From: Pelagimonas varians
GTDB lineage: Bacteria > Pseudomonadota > Alphaproteobacteria > Rhodobacterales > Rhodobacteraceae
Length of the DNA: 64,000 bases
Direction of reading: 5' to 3'
NCBI RefSeq assembly: GCF_003208435.1
Contig: NZ_QKMF01000009.1
Span: forward strand, 1-64,000
This document shows, in pieces, positions 56,345 to 64,000 of this stretch; the first letter of the stretch is position 1, and every line of letters begins with the position of its first letter. A model generated the notes under the pieces. That model saw only the letters and a list, made by a program, of their open reading frames with translations. It was not told the origin of the DNA and did not search any database. A program made the translations under genes and the position numbers.

Positions 56345-56719
56345 TTACTGCGCGGCTGGTGCGGCGCCCTTGGAAATCGGCACCCACATCTTTTCAAGCT
56401 GATAGAATTCGCGCACTTCGGGGCGGAACACATGGACCACCACATCGCCCGCGTCGATTAGAACCCAATCGCCGGTTTCCTTGCCCTCAACAGAGGACAG
56501 CACACCAAGACGATGCTTCAGCTCTTCGACCAGCTTGTCCGAAACAGCCGCCACCTGACGGGTCGACCGACCCGAACAAATAACCATGCTATCGCACACA
56601 GAAGACTTGCCGCGAAGGTTTACCACCACCACGTCTTCGGCTTTGTTATCGTCAAGAATTTCGAGAGTAGCGGCAAGGATATTTTCGCTTGTCGCAGTTA
56701 CTTGGGGTTCGCCGCTCAT
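56345..56719 (-). CDS. rsfS: Ribosome silencing factor RsfS
   Basis: RsfS binds uL14 on the 50S subunit and blocks subunit joining in slow growth. The 124-residue protein has ILDDNKAEDVVVVNLRGKSSVCDSMVICSG, STRQVAAVSDKLVEELK, GDWVLIDAGDVVVHVF and EVREFYQLEKMW. The start at 56719 has AGGGGA upstream. A longer frame starts at 56758 but has no good ribosome binding site. A small upstream ORF overlaps this start by four bases. Confidence 0.94.
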   Translation of the reverse strand: MSGEPQVTATSENILAATLEILDDNKAEDVVVVNLRGKSSVCDSMVICSGRSTRQVAAVSDKLVEELKHRLGVLSSVEGKETGDWVLIDAGDVVVHVFRPEVREFYQLEKMWVPISKGAAPAAQ

Positions 56720-56772
56720 GGGGTTCCCCTGCTCAGCGGAATCACCCGCATTTGCCAAAGATGACAGGACAT
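56716..56772 (-). CDS. Possible 18-residue leader peptide coupled to rsfS
   Basis: ATG at 56772 follows AGGAGG by three bases and opens an 18-codon frame (MSCHLWQMRVIPLSRGTP). It ends in TGA overlapping the rsfS ATG as ATGA. The Shine-Dalgarno is the strongest in the area, though slightly close to the ATG. This arrangement suggests translational coupling or a regulatory leader. It could also be a chance frame. Confidence 0.35.
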   Translation of the reverse strand: MSCHLWQMRVIPLSRGTP

Positions 56773-57157
56773 TGTCCTCCTAATTGGTTGCACGCCGACA
56801 CAGCCCCGACGCCGGGCACACAGCCAAGATAGCACCGAGTCAGTTAAATCTCAATGTTCAGCCTAGCAAACGCGGGCTTTTACAGAGGAGACCCCCGTCT
56901 TTACAAGCGCTAACCTGTATCAGGGTGCCCAATTGGCCAGTGCGCGCCCGGAACTTTTGCACATCCGAGGGCTCCTTCGAACGCTAGCCTGCTTGGCAAA
57001 ACATGCCCACTCGAGGCCCATCTGCACCTTTCGCCAAAGGCCGCTGCACAGTCCAAATTGCGGCTTGGGCCCGCCTTAAGTTTAAAAGACCTTGCACGAG
57101 CGGCATTAAAACCAGCAGCCCATCAAACCCAAAAACCGCAACACTTCCGAAAATTAA

Positions 57158-57173
57158 GTGTTTATACAAACAC
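57158..57173. promoter_or_regulatory. Perfect palindrome GTGTTT-N4-AAACAC
   Basis: GTGTTT-ATAC-AAACAC is an exact dyad in an AT-rich part of the gap. It has operator-like size and symmetry, but no family was recognised and no adjacent start codon is obvious. Confidence 0.4.
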
Positions 57174-57480
57174 GTTACCGGAAAAATTCTTTACCATAGG
57201 CACCCGAACACCAGCGTCGTCACCCAGACTCTCTATCCCAACTTGAGGCATTTTTGCGAAAACAACACAGGCCCGTAGATCGTAAAAATCCGGGATCGTT
57301 TCAACTGTCCGAAGGCGGTCTCAGCCAGCCCTTGTGGCACACCAAAGTGCGCAATCAAATGAAACCGTTTCCTCCCGCGCCTACCGGCGAAAGGTTGCAG
57401 GTTGTTGCCGATTGCCCACCAACGCGCTCAGGTCAAAGCCTTCTGATTAGAGAATCACCGATGCATTTCAAACAAAACGA

Positions 57481-57502
57481 GGTGGGCGAGATTGCCCCCA
57501 CC
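57481..57502 (-). terminator. Terminator of the deoC-aldehyde dehydrogenase unit
   Basis: GGTGGG pairs with CCCACC just past the dehydrogenase stop. On the minus strand the stem is followed by TCGTTTTGTTT. Confidence 0.65.
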
Positions 57503-57510
57503 CAATCCCT

Positions 57511-59853
57511 CTAGGCTCCGTAAGGCACCCAAACCGTTTTGACTTCTGTCGCTGCTTCCAAAAACTCCCGGCCAGCGCCTGCGGCCCCCATCCAATCGCG
57601 GGCGAAACCGTTATTAACCCAAGTACGTTTGAGATTGCCCGCCCCGCCCTTTTCAACGGCCGCAGAAATGTCAGCGCCAGAGAAAGACCAAACGGCCTCA
57701 ACGTCCATATGCGTCGCCAAAGAAGGTGCAAGTTCTTCATGGCTACCGGTTAAAATGTTGACCACCCCGCCCGGCACATCCGATGTTTCGAGCACTTGGT
57801 AAAAATCCGTCGCCGCCAAGGGGAAAGGTTCTGATGCAACCAGAACCACGCGGTTACCCATCGCGATCGCCGGGGCCATGGCCGAAACGAGGCCCAAAAG
57901 CGGAAGGTCATCCGGACAAAACACACCGATAACGCCGCAGGCTTCGCGCATTGCCAAAGCAACACCTCGCATGGGCACTTGGCGCACTTGCCCGTCAAAT
58001 TTGTCCGCCCAAGCCGCATAGGTGAACAGACGATCCACCGAAGCGTCCACTTCTGCCGCACCGGATTTTCCGCCCGTCATCCGGTTGATCTGGGCTGCAA
58101 ATTCGTCTTTTCGTGTCGCCAGGTTTTCCGCGAGGAAATATAGAACCTGCGCCCGATTATGCGCGGTGGCCCCCGTCCAACCTGATGCTGCGCGCGCCGC
58201 CTCAACGGCGTTGCGCACATCCTTGCGGCTCGAAATCGGGGCCTGACCAATCAGCTTGCCCGATTTGTCATAGACATCGCGTGCATAGCCCCCGTCAGGC
58301 CGCGCTTGTTTGCCGCCGATATAAAGCTTTGCGGTCCGGTCCACCGGCTGTGGCTCCGCCGTGTCACCTTCAAACGCGGCAACAGGTTTCAACGCTTTGC
58401 CTGTGTTTTTAGGCTTGGTGTAGGCGGCAAGACCTTCCCAGCCACCTTCCCGGCCAAAGCCGCTTTCGCGTACACCGCCAAAGCCAGCGGCTGCATCCAT
58501 CATGTTCGTACCATTGATCCAGACAATTCCGGCAACCAATTTGGGCGCGATATCCAGCGCAACATTGATGTTTTCGGACCATACCGACGCCGCCAAACCA
58601 TAGCGGGTGTTGTTGGCCAGCATGATTGCTTCGGAGGGGGTTCGAAAGGTGCTCGAAACCAGCACCGGCCCAAAGATTTCGTCTTGCATCAGCGCCGAAG
58701 CCTGAGAGAGGTTGGAAACCAATGTTGGCGGGTAATAACAGCCGTCGGGCAGATCGCAGGCCGGTTGATAGACCTCACCCTCGCCACCATGCGCATCGAC
58801 CAATGCTGCAATCCGGTCACGCTGAACCGGATCAACAATCGCCCCAACATCAATACATTTGTCCAATGGGTCGCCAATACGCAGCTTGTCCATACGGGCG
58901 CGCAGTTTGGCGTGAAAGCGTTCGGAAATACCTTCTTGCACCAACAGACGCGACCCGGCGCAGCAGACTTGCCCCTGATTGAACCAAATCGCATCCACCA
59001 AGCCTTCGACAGCGCTGTCGATATCGGCATCTTCAAAGACGATGTAAGGGGATTTTCCGCCCAATTCGAGTGTCAGCGCTTTGCCAGTGCCTGCGGTTGC
59101 TTCGCGGATACGGCGGCCAACTGCGGTTGACCCGGTAAAGGCCACTTTGTCGACCTCTGCCTTGACGATCATTTCCCCGACGTCGCCGTCGCCGGTGACA
59201 ATGTTCACAACCCCTTTGGGGAGGCCCGCCTGACGGCAGATGTCCGCGAAACACAAAGCTGTTAGCGATGTCCATTCCGCAGGTTTGAGGACCACGGTGT
59301 TGCCCATTGCCAGCGCCGGCGCGATTTTCCACGACAACATCAAAAGCGGAAAGTTCCACGGGATGATTTGACCGCAGACACCCAGCGCCTGTGCATCCGG
59401 TAGTTCGCTCTCCATCAGTTGCGCCATGCCCGCATGGTAATAGAAATGCCGCTGAGCTTGGGGAATATCAATGTCGCGCGCTTCGCGGATCGGTTTGCCA
59501 TTATCAAGGCTTTCGAGAACCGCAAAAAGGCGTGAATGTTTTTGAAGCAGGCGCGCAAGGGCATACAAATAACGCGCACGGCCGGCCCCGCCGAGTTTGG
59601 CCCAAGCCGGTTGCGCTTTGCGCGCCGCTTCGACGGCAGTGTCGACGTCGGACTGGCTGGCTTGTGTCAAGGTTGCCAGCACTTCACCCGTTGCGGGATT
59701 GCGGCTTTCAAATCCTTCACCCGGCGCGGTGAAACTGCCATCGATGAAATGGCCAAACTTGCTGCCTTGATCAACAATCCAGGCCAGTGCATCGCCTGCG
59801 GATTCTGGTGCCGGACCGTAGTCCATGCTCTCAAAAATGTCTTTAACGGTCAT
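57511..59853 (-). CDS. Aldehyde dehydrogenase with an incomplete second ALDH domain
   Basis: The first ALDH domain (residues about 1-490) is complete. Glu263 lies in TLELGGKSP and the nucleophile is Cys297 in [12 protein letters not shown]. The second stretch (about 508-780) resembles the N-terminal NAD-binding half of another ALDH ([34 protein letters not shown]) but ends before a catalytic cysteine segment. The total of 780 residues is much longer than the usual 480-500. It lies 21 bases after deoC, so it probably oxidises the acetaldehyde made by DeoC. Confidence 0.93.
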   Translation of the reverse strand: MTVKDIFESMDYGPAPESAGDALAWIVDQGSKFGHFIDGSFTAPGEGFESRNPATGEVLATLTQASQSDVDTAVEAARKAQPAWAKLGGAGRARYLYALARLLQKHSRLFAVLESLDNGKPIREARDIDIPQAQRHFYYHAGMAQLMESELPDAQALGVCGQIIPWNFPLLMLSWKIAPALAMGNTVVLKPAEWTSLTALCFADICRQAGLPKGVVNIVTGDGDVGEMIVKAEVDKVAFTGSTAVGRRIREATAGTGKALTLELGGKSPYIVFEDADIDSAVEGLVDAIWFNQGQVCCAGSRLLVQEGISERFHAKLRARMDKLRIGDPLDKCIDVGAIVDPVQRDRIAALVDAHGGEGEVYQPACDLPDGCYYPPTLVSNLSQASALMQDEIFGPVLVSSTFRTPSEAIMLANNTRYGLAASVWSENINVALDIAPKLVAGIVWINGTNMMDAAAGFGGVRESGFGREGGWEGLAAYTKPKNTGKALKPVAAFEGDTAEPQPVDRTAKLYIGGKQARPDGGYARDVYDKSGKLIGQAPISSRKDVRNAVEAARAASGWTGATAHNRAQVLYFLAENLATRKDEFAAQINRMTGGKSGAAEVDASVDRLFTYAAWADKFDGQVRQVPMRGVALAMREACGVIGVFCPDDLPLLGLVSAMAPAIAMGNRVVLVASEPFPLAATDFYQVLETSDVPGGVVNILTGSHEELAPSLATHMDVEAVWSFSGADISAAVEKGGAGNLKRTWVNNGFARDWMGAAGAGREFLEAATEVKTVWVPYGA

Positions 59854-59874
59854 ATCCGTATCCTTCTGCGCCGA

Positions 59875-60879
59875 TCAACCGGCGGCGTGGCGCCAAGAGG
59901 CCGAATAGGCACCCGTCACGTGATGTTCCAACTGGCGTTCAATATCGCCCAGCAATGATGACGCCCCAAAGCGGAACAGATCGGGCCGCAACCAGCGATC
60001 CCCGAGTTCCTCTTTGACCAGCGCCAGATAGTTGATCGAATCCTTGGCTTTGGAAATTCCGCCCGCTGGTTTGTAGCCAACGCGATAACCGGTTTCTTCA
60101 TAGTATTCGCGGATCGCCCGCATCATCACCAGTGACACCGGAAGCGTCGCGTTAACAGGTTCTTTGCCTGTTGAGGTTTTGATGAAATCAGCGCCTGCCA
60201 TCATGCAAACCTGACTGGCGCGCGCGACGTTTTGCAATGTCTCAAGCTCGCCCGTGGCGAGGATTGCTTTGACATGGGCATCACCACACGCCGCTCGAAA
60301 GGCCCGCATCTCGTCATAGAGCCCTTGCCAATCGCCGTTCAGAACCAGACGGCGCGAAATCACGATGTCGATCTCTTCTGCGCCTGCTTTGACGCTTTCT
60401 TCGATCTCGGCGATGCGCAGGTGAAACGGTGACAGACCCGCCGGAAATCCGGTCGAAACCGCTGCAACAGGAATGCCTGTGCCTTCTAGCGCTTTTAGGG
60501 CATGCGGGATCATGTCGTGATAAACGCAGACCGCACCCGTGGTCAGACCTTGCATCCCCAGCGCCTCAAGCAGATCGGCCCGCACGGGCTGTTTTGCTTT
60601 TGCGCAAAGCCGCAGCACGCGTCCAGCAGTGTCGTCACCTGCCAGCGTTGTAAGGTCGATGCAGGAAATAGCCCGCGCCAACCATGCGGCCTGAAAGTCC
60701 TTTTTGACCGACCGCCGACCCGGCAGCGTTTTCGCCCGCCGTTCAATCGCTGAACGGTTGGCGCGCGCATGCATCACGCGGTCCATATCCAAATCCATCC
60801 CCGGATTGCGGGGTTCGATTGTCTGAGGCAATTGCGGAGTGTCCAATGTGGTCCCTGTCTGCGATCCAAGTTGCGCCAT
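59875..60879 (-). CDS. deoC: Deoxyribose-phosphate aldolase
   Basis: DeoC splits 2-deoxyribose 5-phosphate into glyceraldehyde 3-phosphate and acetaldehyde. The 334-residue protein is of the longer DeoC type. It has SCIDLTTLAGDDT, the catalytic AHVKAILATGEL lysine (VKAIL) and the Schiff-base lysine in GADFIKTSTGKE. The proton-relay lysine lies in GYKPAGGI. A GGAGG sits just before the ATG at 60879. It is followed by the aldehyde dehydrogenase gene in the same operon. Confidence 0.95.
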   Translation of the reverse strand: MAQLGSQTGTTLDTPQLPQTIEPRNPGMDLDMDRVMHARANRSAIERRAKTLPGRRSVKKDFQAAWLARAISCIDLTTLAGDDTAGRVLRLCAKAKQPVRADLLEALGMQGLTTGAVCVYHDMIPHALKALEGTGIPVAAVSTGFPAGLSPFHLRIAEIEESVKAGAEEIDIVISRRLVLNGDWQGLYDEMRAFRAACGDAHVKAILATGELETLQNVARASQVCMMAGADFIKTSTGKEPVNATLPVSLVMMRAIREYYEETGYRVGYKPAGGISKAKDSINYLALVKEELGDRWLRPDLFRFGASSLLGDIERQLEHHVTGAYSASWRHAAG

Positions 60880-60970
60880 AGTGTCCTCCGTTAGACCAAA
60901 AGGCAAACTGCACCCTAGCCAAAGGCGTGATCAAATTTCAAGCGATTTTGACCGAGCAGTCAATTTCTTA

Positions 60971-61020
60971 TTGCGAATAAGTCGCAAGAGCATTGACTTC
61001 TTGCGAATGATTATCATATT
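60971..61020 (+). promoter_or_regulatory. Promoter and metal-regulator-like operator of the metal ABC operon
   Basis: A perfect dyad TTGCGA-N5-TCGCAA lies at 60971-60987. TTGCGAATRA occurs as a direct repeat at 60971 and 61001, exactly 30 bases apart. The second copy runs into a Fur-like dyad ATGAT-T-ATCAT at 61007-61017. A possible -35 TTGACT (60993-60998) and -10 CATATT (61015-61020) bracket the second site, so a bound repressor would block the promoter. A Fur-family regulator such as Mur is the likely reader. Confidence 0.6.
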
Positions 61021-61042
61021 CACATTGAACATGGAGAATTTT

Positions 61043-61999
61043 ATGCTTTCACGCCGCTCGATTCTGGCTGGATTGGCCACCACACCGTTACTAGGAACCC
61101 GGGCCTTCGCCGCGGGGCCTTTGACAGTGGTTGCGACAACCGGAATGATTGCCGACGCTGCTCGGGCAATCGGCGGCGATCTGGTCAACGTTCGGGCCTT
61201 GATGGGCCCCGGTGTTGATCCGCACGGGTATCGCCAGACCCGGTCCGACATTGTCGCGATGACACGCGCTGACTTGTTACTGTGGAACGGTCTGTTCCTT
61301 GAGGCGCAGTTAGAACATTTCATCGAAACGCTGGCGGCACGTGTACCTGTGGCCGCTGTTGGCGAAGCGACCCCAAAAGATCAATTGCTGCACCATGCAG
61401 ATTACGAAAATCGCCCCGATCCCCATATCTGGATGGCACCGCAATTGTGGCGCCATGCGGTTGTCGCCACCCGCGATGCGCTGATCGCCCAGCGCCCCGA
61501 TGCGACCGAGGCCTTTACTGCCAATGCCGCTGCGTATTTGGTGCAGGTTGATCGCGTTGGCGACTATGCCGCCACATCCACAGCTCAAATCCCTCAAGAG
61601 GCCCGTGTTTTGGTCACCGCCCATGATGCCTTTGGCTATTTTGGCCGCCAGTTCGGGTTTGAGGTCATGGGTATCCAAGGGATCTCAACCGATTCCGAGG
61701 CAGGGCTACAACGCATCCGCACACTTGTTGACGAGATCGTGCAGCGCAAAATCAGCGCGGTGTTTGTCGAAACTTCGGTTTCCGATCGCAACATTCGCGC
61801 CTTGATCGAAGGGGCGGCAGCCCAAGGCCACACCGTCAAAATCGGCGGAGAGCTGTTTTCCGACGCAATGGGCGAACCGGGGACCTATGAAGGCACCTAT
61901 GTCGGGATGATTGATCACAACGTCACCGTTATTGCAGGCGCGTTGGGGGCTGATGTCCCCGAAGGCGGTATGGACGGCAAATTGAATGCAAAGGTTTAA
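61043..61999 (+). CDS. sitA: Metal ABC transporter substrate-binding protein (TroA/SitA type)
   Basis: This is a 318-residue periplasmic receptor for manganese, zinc or iron. The N-terminus MLSRRSILAGLATTPLLGTRAFA contains a twin-arginine motif, so export may be by Tat. Likely metal ligands are His61 (GVDPHGYRQT), His128 (RPDPHIWM), His194 (VTAHDAFGYF) and Asp291 (GMIDHNVTV), as in TroA. The lack of a His-rich loop favours manganese or iron over zinc, but this is not decisive. The start at 61043 has GGAG upstream. Confidence 0.92.
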   Translation: MLSRRSILAGLATTPLLGTRAFAAGPLTVVATTGMIADAARAIGGDLVNVRALMGPGVDPHGYRQTRSDIVAMTRADLLLWNGLFLEAQLEHFIETLAARVPVAAVGEATPKDQLLHHADYENRPDPHIWMAPQLWRHAVVATRDALIAQRPDATEAFTANAAAYLVQVDRVGDYAATSTAQIPQEARVLVTAHDAFGYFGRQFGFEVMGIQGISTDSEAGLQRIRTLVDEIVQRKISAVFVETSVSDRNIRALIEGAAAQGHTVKIGGELFSDAMGEPGTYEGTYVGMIDHNVTVIAGALGADVPEGGMDGKLNAKV

Positions 62000-62002
62000 G
62001 TC

Positions 62003-62797
62003 ATGACAGCAGTTGAGCTTGCCACAGACAACGGCCAGATGGTTTCCGAAAACCTGACAGGTAGCCCTTTGGCCTTGCGCGGTGTGACGGTTTCCTATGG
62101 CAGTGAACCTGTGGTGTTTTCGGTCGACATGACGATCGAAGCTGGAACGATGACCGCCATCATCGGGCCAAATGGGGCTGGCAAGTCCACTTTGCTCAAG
62201 GCCGCTTTGGGTATTATCAAACCTCTTGCGGGCCGTGTGACCACTTGGGGCGGCTCACTCGACAGCCAACGTGCACGCATTGCCTATGTTCCGCAGCGGG
62301 CCAGCATAGATTGGGATTTCCCGACGCAGGTGCGCGATGTGGTAATGATGGGCCTGTTCCGTGAATTGGGCCTGTTGCGCCGTGTTCGTGCCAAACATCA
62401 TGCAAAGGTCATGGAATGCCTCACCCGCGTCGGCATGCAAGATTTCGCGGATCGCCAGATTGGTCAGCTGTCCGGTGGCCAACAGCAGCGTGTGTTCCTT
62501 GCTCGCGCTTTGGCACAAGAGGCGGATCTATATTTGCTGGATGAACCTTTTGCAGGGGTCGATGCCGCAACCGAAGCCGCGATTATCACCGTTCTCAAGG
62601 AATTGCGCAACGAGGGTAAAACCGTTGTGGCCGTGCATCACGATCTATCGACGGTTGAAGATTATTTTGACCGGGTGTTCCTGATCAACCGGCGCCGTAT
62701 GGGCGAAGGCTCTGTCGAAGCGGCCTTTACCCAAGACGCCCTGCACGCCACCTATGGCGGCCGTTTGGGGGATGGGCTGATCGCCCGCGCGGGATAA
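62003..62797 (+). CDS. sitB: Metal ABC transporter ATP-binding protein
   Basis: This 264-residue ATPase powers the metal importer. It has Walker A GPNGAGKST, the Q-loop region VPQRASIDWDFPTQVRDVV, the signature LSGGQQQRVFLARAL and Walker B LYLLDEPFAGVD, with the switch histidine in AVHHDLS. It starts three bases after the receptor gene and is followed five bases later by the permease. Confidence 0.95.
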   Translation: MTAVELATDNGQMVSENLTGSPLALRGVTVSYGSEPVVFSVDMTIEAGTMTAIIGPNGAGKSTLLKAALGIIKPLAGRVTTWGGSLDSQRARIAYVPQRASIDWDFPTQVRDVVMMGLFRELGLLRRVRAKHHAKVMECLTRVGMQDFADRQIGQLSGGQQQRVFLARALAQEADLYLLDEPFAGVDAATEAAIITVLKELRNEGKTVVAVHHDLSTVEDYFDRVFLINRRRMGEGSVEAAFTQDALHATYGGRLGDGLIARAG

Positions 62798-62802
62798 TCC
62801 CA

Positions 62803-63999
62803 ATGTTCGAAGCGCTAACTCTTCAGCTCGGTTACAACGCCGTATTGGTGACGCTTGGCAGTACCGCTTTGGGCGTGGCTGCTGGCGCGGTCGGGGCGTT
62901 TTTGTACTTGCGCAAGCGGGCCTTGGTATCTGATGCCATCAGCCACGCAACCTTGCCCGGTTTGGCGTTGGCGTTTCTGGTTATGGTTGGTTTTGGCGGC
63001 GACGGGCGTTTTTTGCCCGGATTGATGCTCGGGTCGGCTTTGTCCGCATGGGCAGGCCTTTATGCCGTGAGCTGGATCACCCGCAAAACCCGTTTGCCCG
63101 AAGACGCCGCCATTGGCGCTGTTCTGTCGGTCTTTTTCGGCTTTGGCATTGTGCTACTTACAGTCATCCAAACCATGCAATCAGGCCGCCAAGCCGGCCT
63201 CGAAGGCTTCTTGCTCGGATCGACCGCAGGCATGCTGCGCAGCGACGCACTGGTGATCGCCGCGGGCGGGGCCATTGTACTGGGGGCAACGATCCTGCTG
63301 CGCCGCCCAATGCTGATGACCGCCTTCGACGAAGGCTATGCCCAAGTGCAGGGCCTGAACACGGCGCGCATAGATATGGCGTTGATGGTTCTGGTTCTGG
63401 CCGTCACGGTTGTGGGGCTAAAAATCGTCGGCTTGATTTTGATTGTCGCGATGCTGATCATCCCCGCTGTAGCCGCGCGGTTCTGGACGGAAAACGCCAG
63501 CCGCGTTGCACAATTGGCAGCCTTGTTTGGTGGAATGTCCGGTTATATCGGGGCTGCATTATCGGCCACTGCACCGGATCTGCCCACTGGTCCGATCATC
63601 GTTCTGGTCTCTTTTACGCTCTTTGCTTTGTCCTTGCTGCTGGCCCCGTCGCGCGGCGTCCTCGCCTCGGCCCTGCGTCATCGCCAATTGCAGCACGAGG
63701 TCCACCTGCGCCAAGGCCTGCTGGCCCTTGCCCATGGGCAACCTGTGTATGAAAGCCTGACCCAACGTATGCTGCGGTCACGCGGATTGATGCGCGCCGA
63801 CGGCGTCCCCACCGACAAAGGCCGCAACGCAGCAGCGCAGGCCTTGCTGGATGAAAACCGCTGGCAAGCGTTGCGCCGCATTGAAACGCTGTCCAGCCTT
63901 GCCGTTCGTGACGACGGGCTGACCCGGATTGGTGATGTTCTGACCCCCGATCAAGTCAAGTTGCTGGATGCACGCCTCAGCCCGCAAGGAGCTGCCTGA
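62803..63999 (+). CDS. sitC: Metal ABC transporter permease with a C-terminal DtxR-like domain
   Basis: The first 285 residues are an eight- or nine-segment ABC-3 family permease (ISHATLPGLALAFL, GFLLGSTAGMLRSDAL, VGLKIVGLILIVAMLIIPAVAARFW). About 110 further residues resemble the winged helix and dimer region of DtxR/MntR repressors (LTQRMLRSRGLMRADGVPTDKGRNAAAQALLDENRWQ, DVLTPDQVKLLDARL). The histidines that bind metal in DtxR are missing. The stop lies at the window edge, so a second permease gene may follow. Confidence 0.9.
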   Translation: MFEALTLQLGYNAVLVTLGSTALGVAAGAVGAFLYLRKRALVSDAISHATLPGLALAFLVMVGFGGDGRFLPGLMLGSALSAWAGLYAVSWITRKTRLPEDAAIGAVLSVFFGFGIVLLTVIQTMQSGRQAGLEGFLLGSTAGMLRSDALVIAAGGAIVLGATILLRRPMLMTAFDEGYAQVQGLNTARIDMALMVLVLAVTVVGLKIVGLILIVAMLIIPAVAARFWTENASRVAQLAALFGGMSGYIGAALSATAPDLPTGPIIVLVSFTLFALSLLLAPSRGVLASALRHRQLQHEVHLRQGLLALAHGQPVYESLTQRMLRSRGLMRADGVPTDKGRNAAAQALLDENRWQALRRIETLSSLAVRDDGLTRIGDVLTPDQVKLLDARLSPQGAA

Positions 64000-64000
64000 T

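Larger units (their letters stand above)
56773..57510. other. Gene-free gap between rsfS and the aldehyde dehydrogenase
   Basis: No convincing gene is seen in 738 bases. Short open frames are present on both strands but show no family likeness. The gap contains a perfect palindrome at 57158-57173 and the aldehyde dehydrogenase terminator at the right end. No tmRNA, RNase P RNA or SRP RNA signature was recognised. An unknown RNA or a decayed gene is possible. Confidence 0.5.

Noticed and set aside
56984-57169. 61-codon minus-strand frame with a hydrophobic start inside the gene-free gap
   Set aside because: It has no ribosome binding site, no family likeness, and loses its hydrophobic character after 30 residues. 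It cannot be supported as a gene.

Overview
This is a 64 kb stretch of bacterial chromosome. Gene content, gene order and protein signatures point to a marine alphaproteobacterium of the Rhodobacteraceae, Roseobacter group. The clues are era-DUF1491-recO, pgsA-moaD-moaE, a dciA/mutY divergent pair with dsbA, glnK-amtB, the mlaA-mlaC pair, the saccharopine dehydrogenase pair, alkB beside mutY, and a typical Rhodobacteraceae intergenic repeat. I cannot name the genus. No tRNA, rRNA, CRISPR array, prophage or insertion sequence was recognised. Most of the window is core or near-core metabolism.

Layout. 1-461 is gene-free. 462-5198 (mostly +) holds era, DUF1491, recO, a META lipoprotein (-), pgsA, moaD, moaE and a GntR regulator. 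5356-7572 (-) holds a cold shock protein and the ammonium module glnK-amtB. 7855-11440 is cell envelope: a class A penicillin-binding protein (+), then mlaA and mlaC (-). 11641-14669 is a type I secretion ABC transporter and its membrane fusion protein. 14993-17733 is a tightly overlapping run of ridA, a phosphodiesterase, a FemAB-like acyltransferase and phhB. 17777-24105 holds a peroxiredoxin, an FAD reductase, rsmD, an orphan TRAP binding protein, a Tat-exported metallo-beta-lactamase-fold enzyme, map and a histidine phosphatase. 24213-26399 is a two-gene saccharopine pathway.

26490-32227 holds dsbA coupled to a CoA-transferase, dciA, mutY, the alkane hydroxylase alkB and an Mn-type pyrophosphatase. 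32277-38746 holds sfsA, a CinA-N/MoaB-like protein, a GNAT, an AhpD-like protein, an OmpA-domain protein, a LysR regulator, an AEC transporter and DUF4399. 38814-47536 holds creD, a 2,4-dienoyl-CoA-reductase-like flavoprotein, a globin, a methyltransferase, msrA/msrB, queG, a glutathione transferase and mtgA. 47868-54806 is the glutamate synthase locus, with two GFA-fold proteins between gltD and gltB. 55031-56772 holds uppP, rlmH, rsfS and a possible leader peptide. 56773-57510 is a 0.7 kb gene-free gap. 57511-60879 holds deoC and a double-domain aldehyde dehydrogenase. 61043-63999 is a TroA-type metal ABC transporter behind a palindrome-rich promoter.

Functional themes are nitrogen assimilation (GlnK-AmtB, GltBD), envelope maintenance (PBP, MtgA, UppP, Mla, CreD, OmpA-like), oxidative-damage control (peroxiredoxin, MsrA/B, MutY, AhpD-like, GST) and carbon use (AlkB, saccharopine enzymes, DeoC-ALDH). 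No clearly new defence or mobile system was found. The most unusual points are the permease fused to a degenerate DtxR-like domain, the metal operator cluster, the ALDH with a catalytically incomplete second half, the GFA pair inside the glt operon, and the small ORF coupled to rsfS. Start sites were chosen by Shine-Dalgarno position and family homology, and often differ from the longest reading frame.
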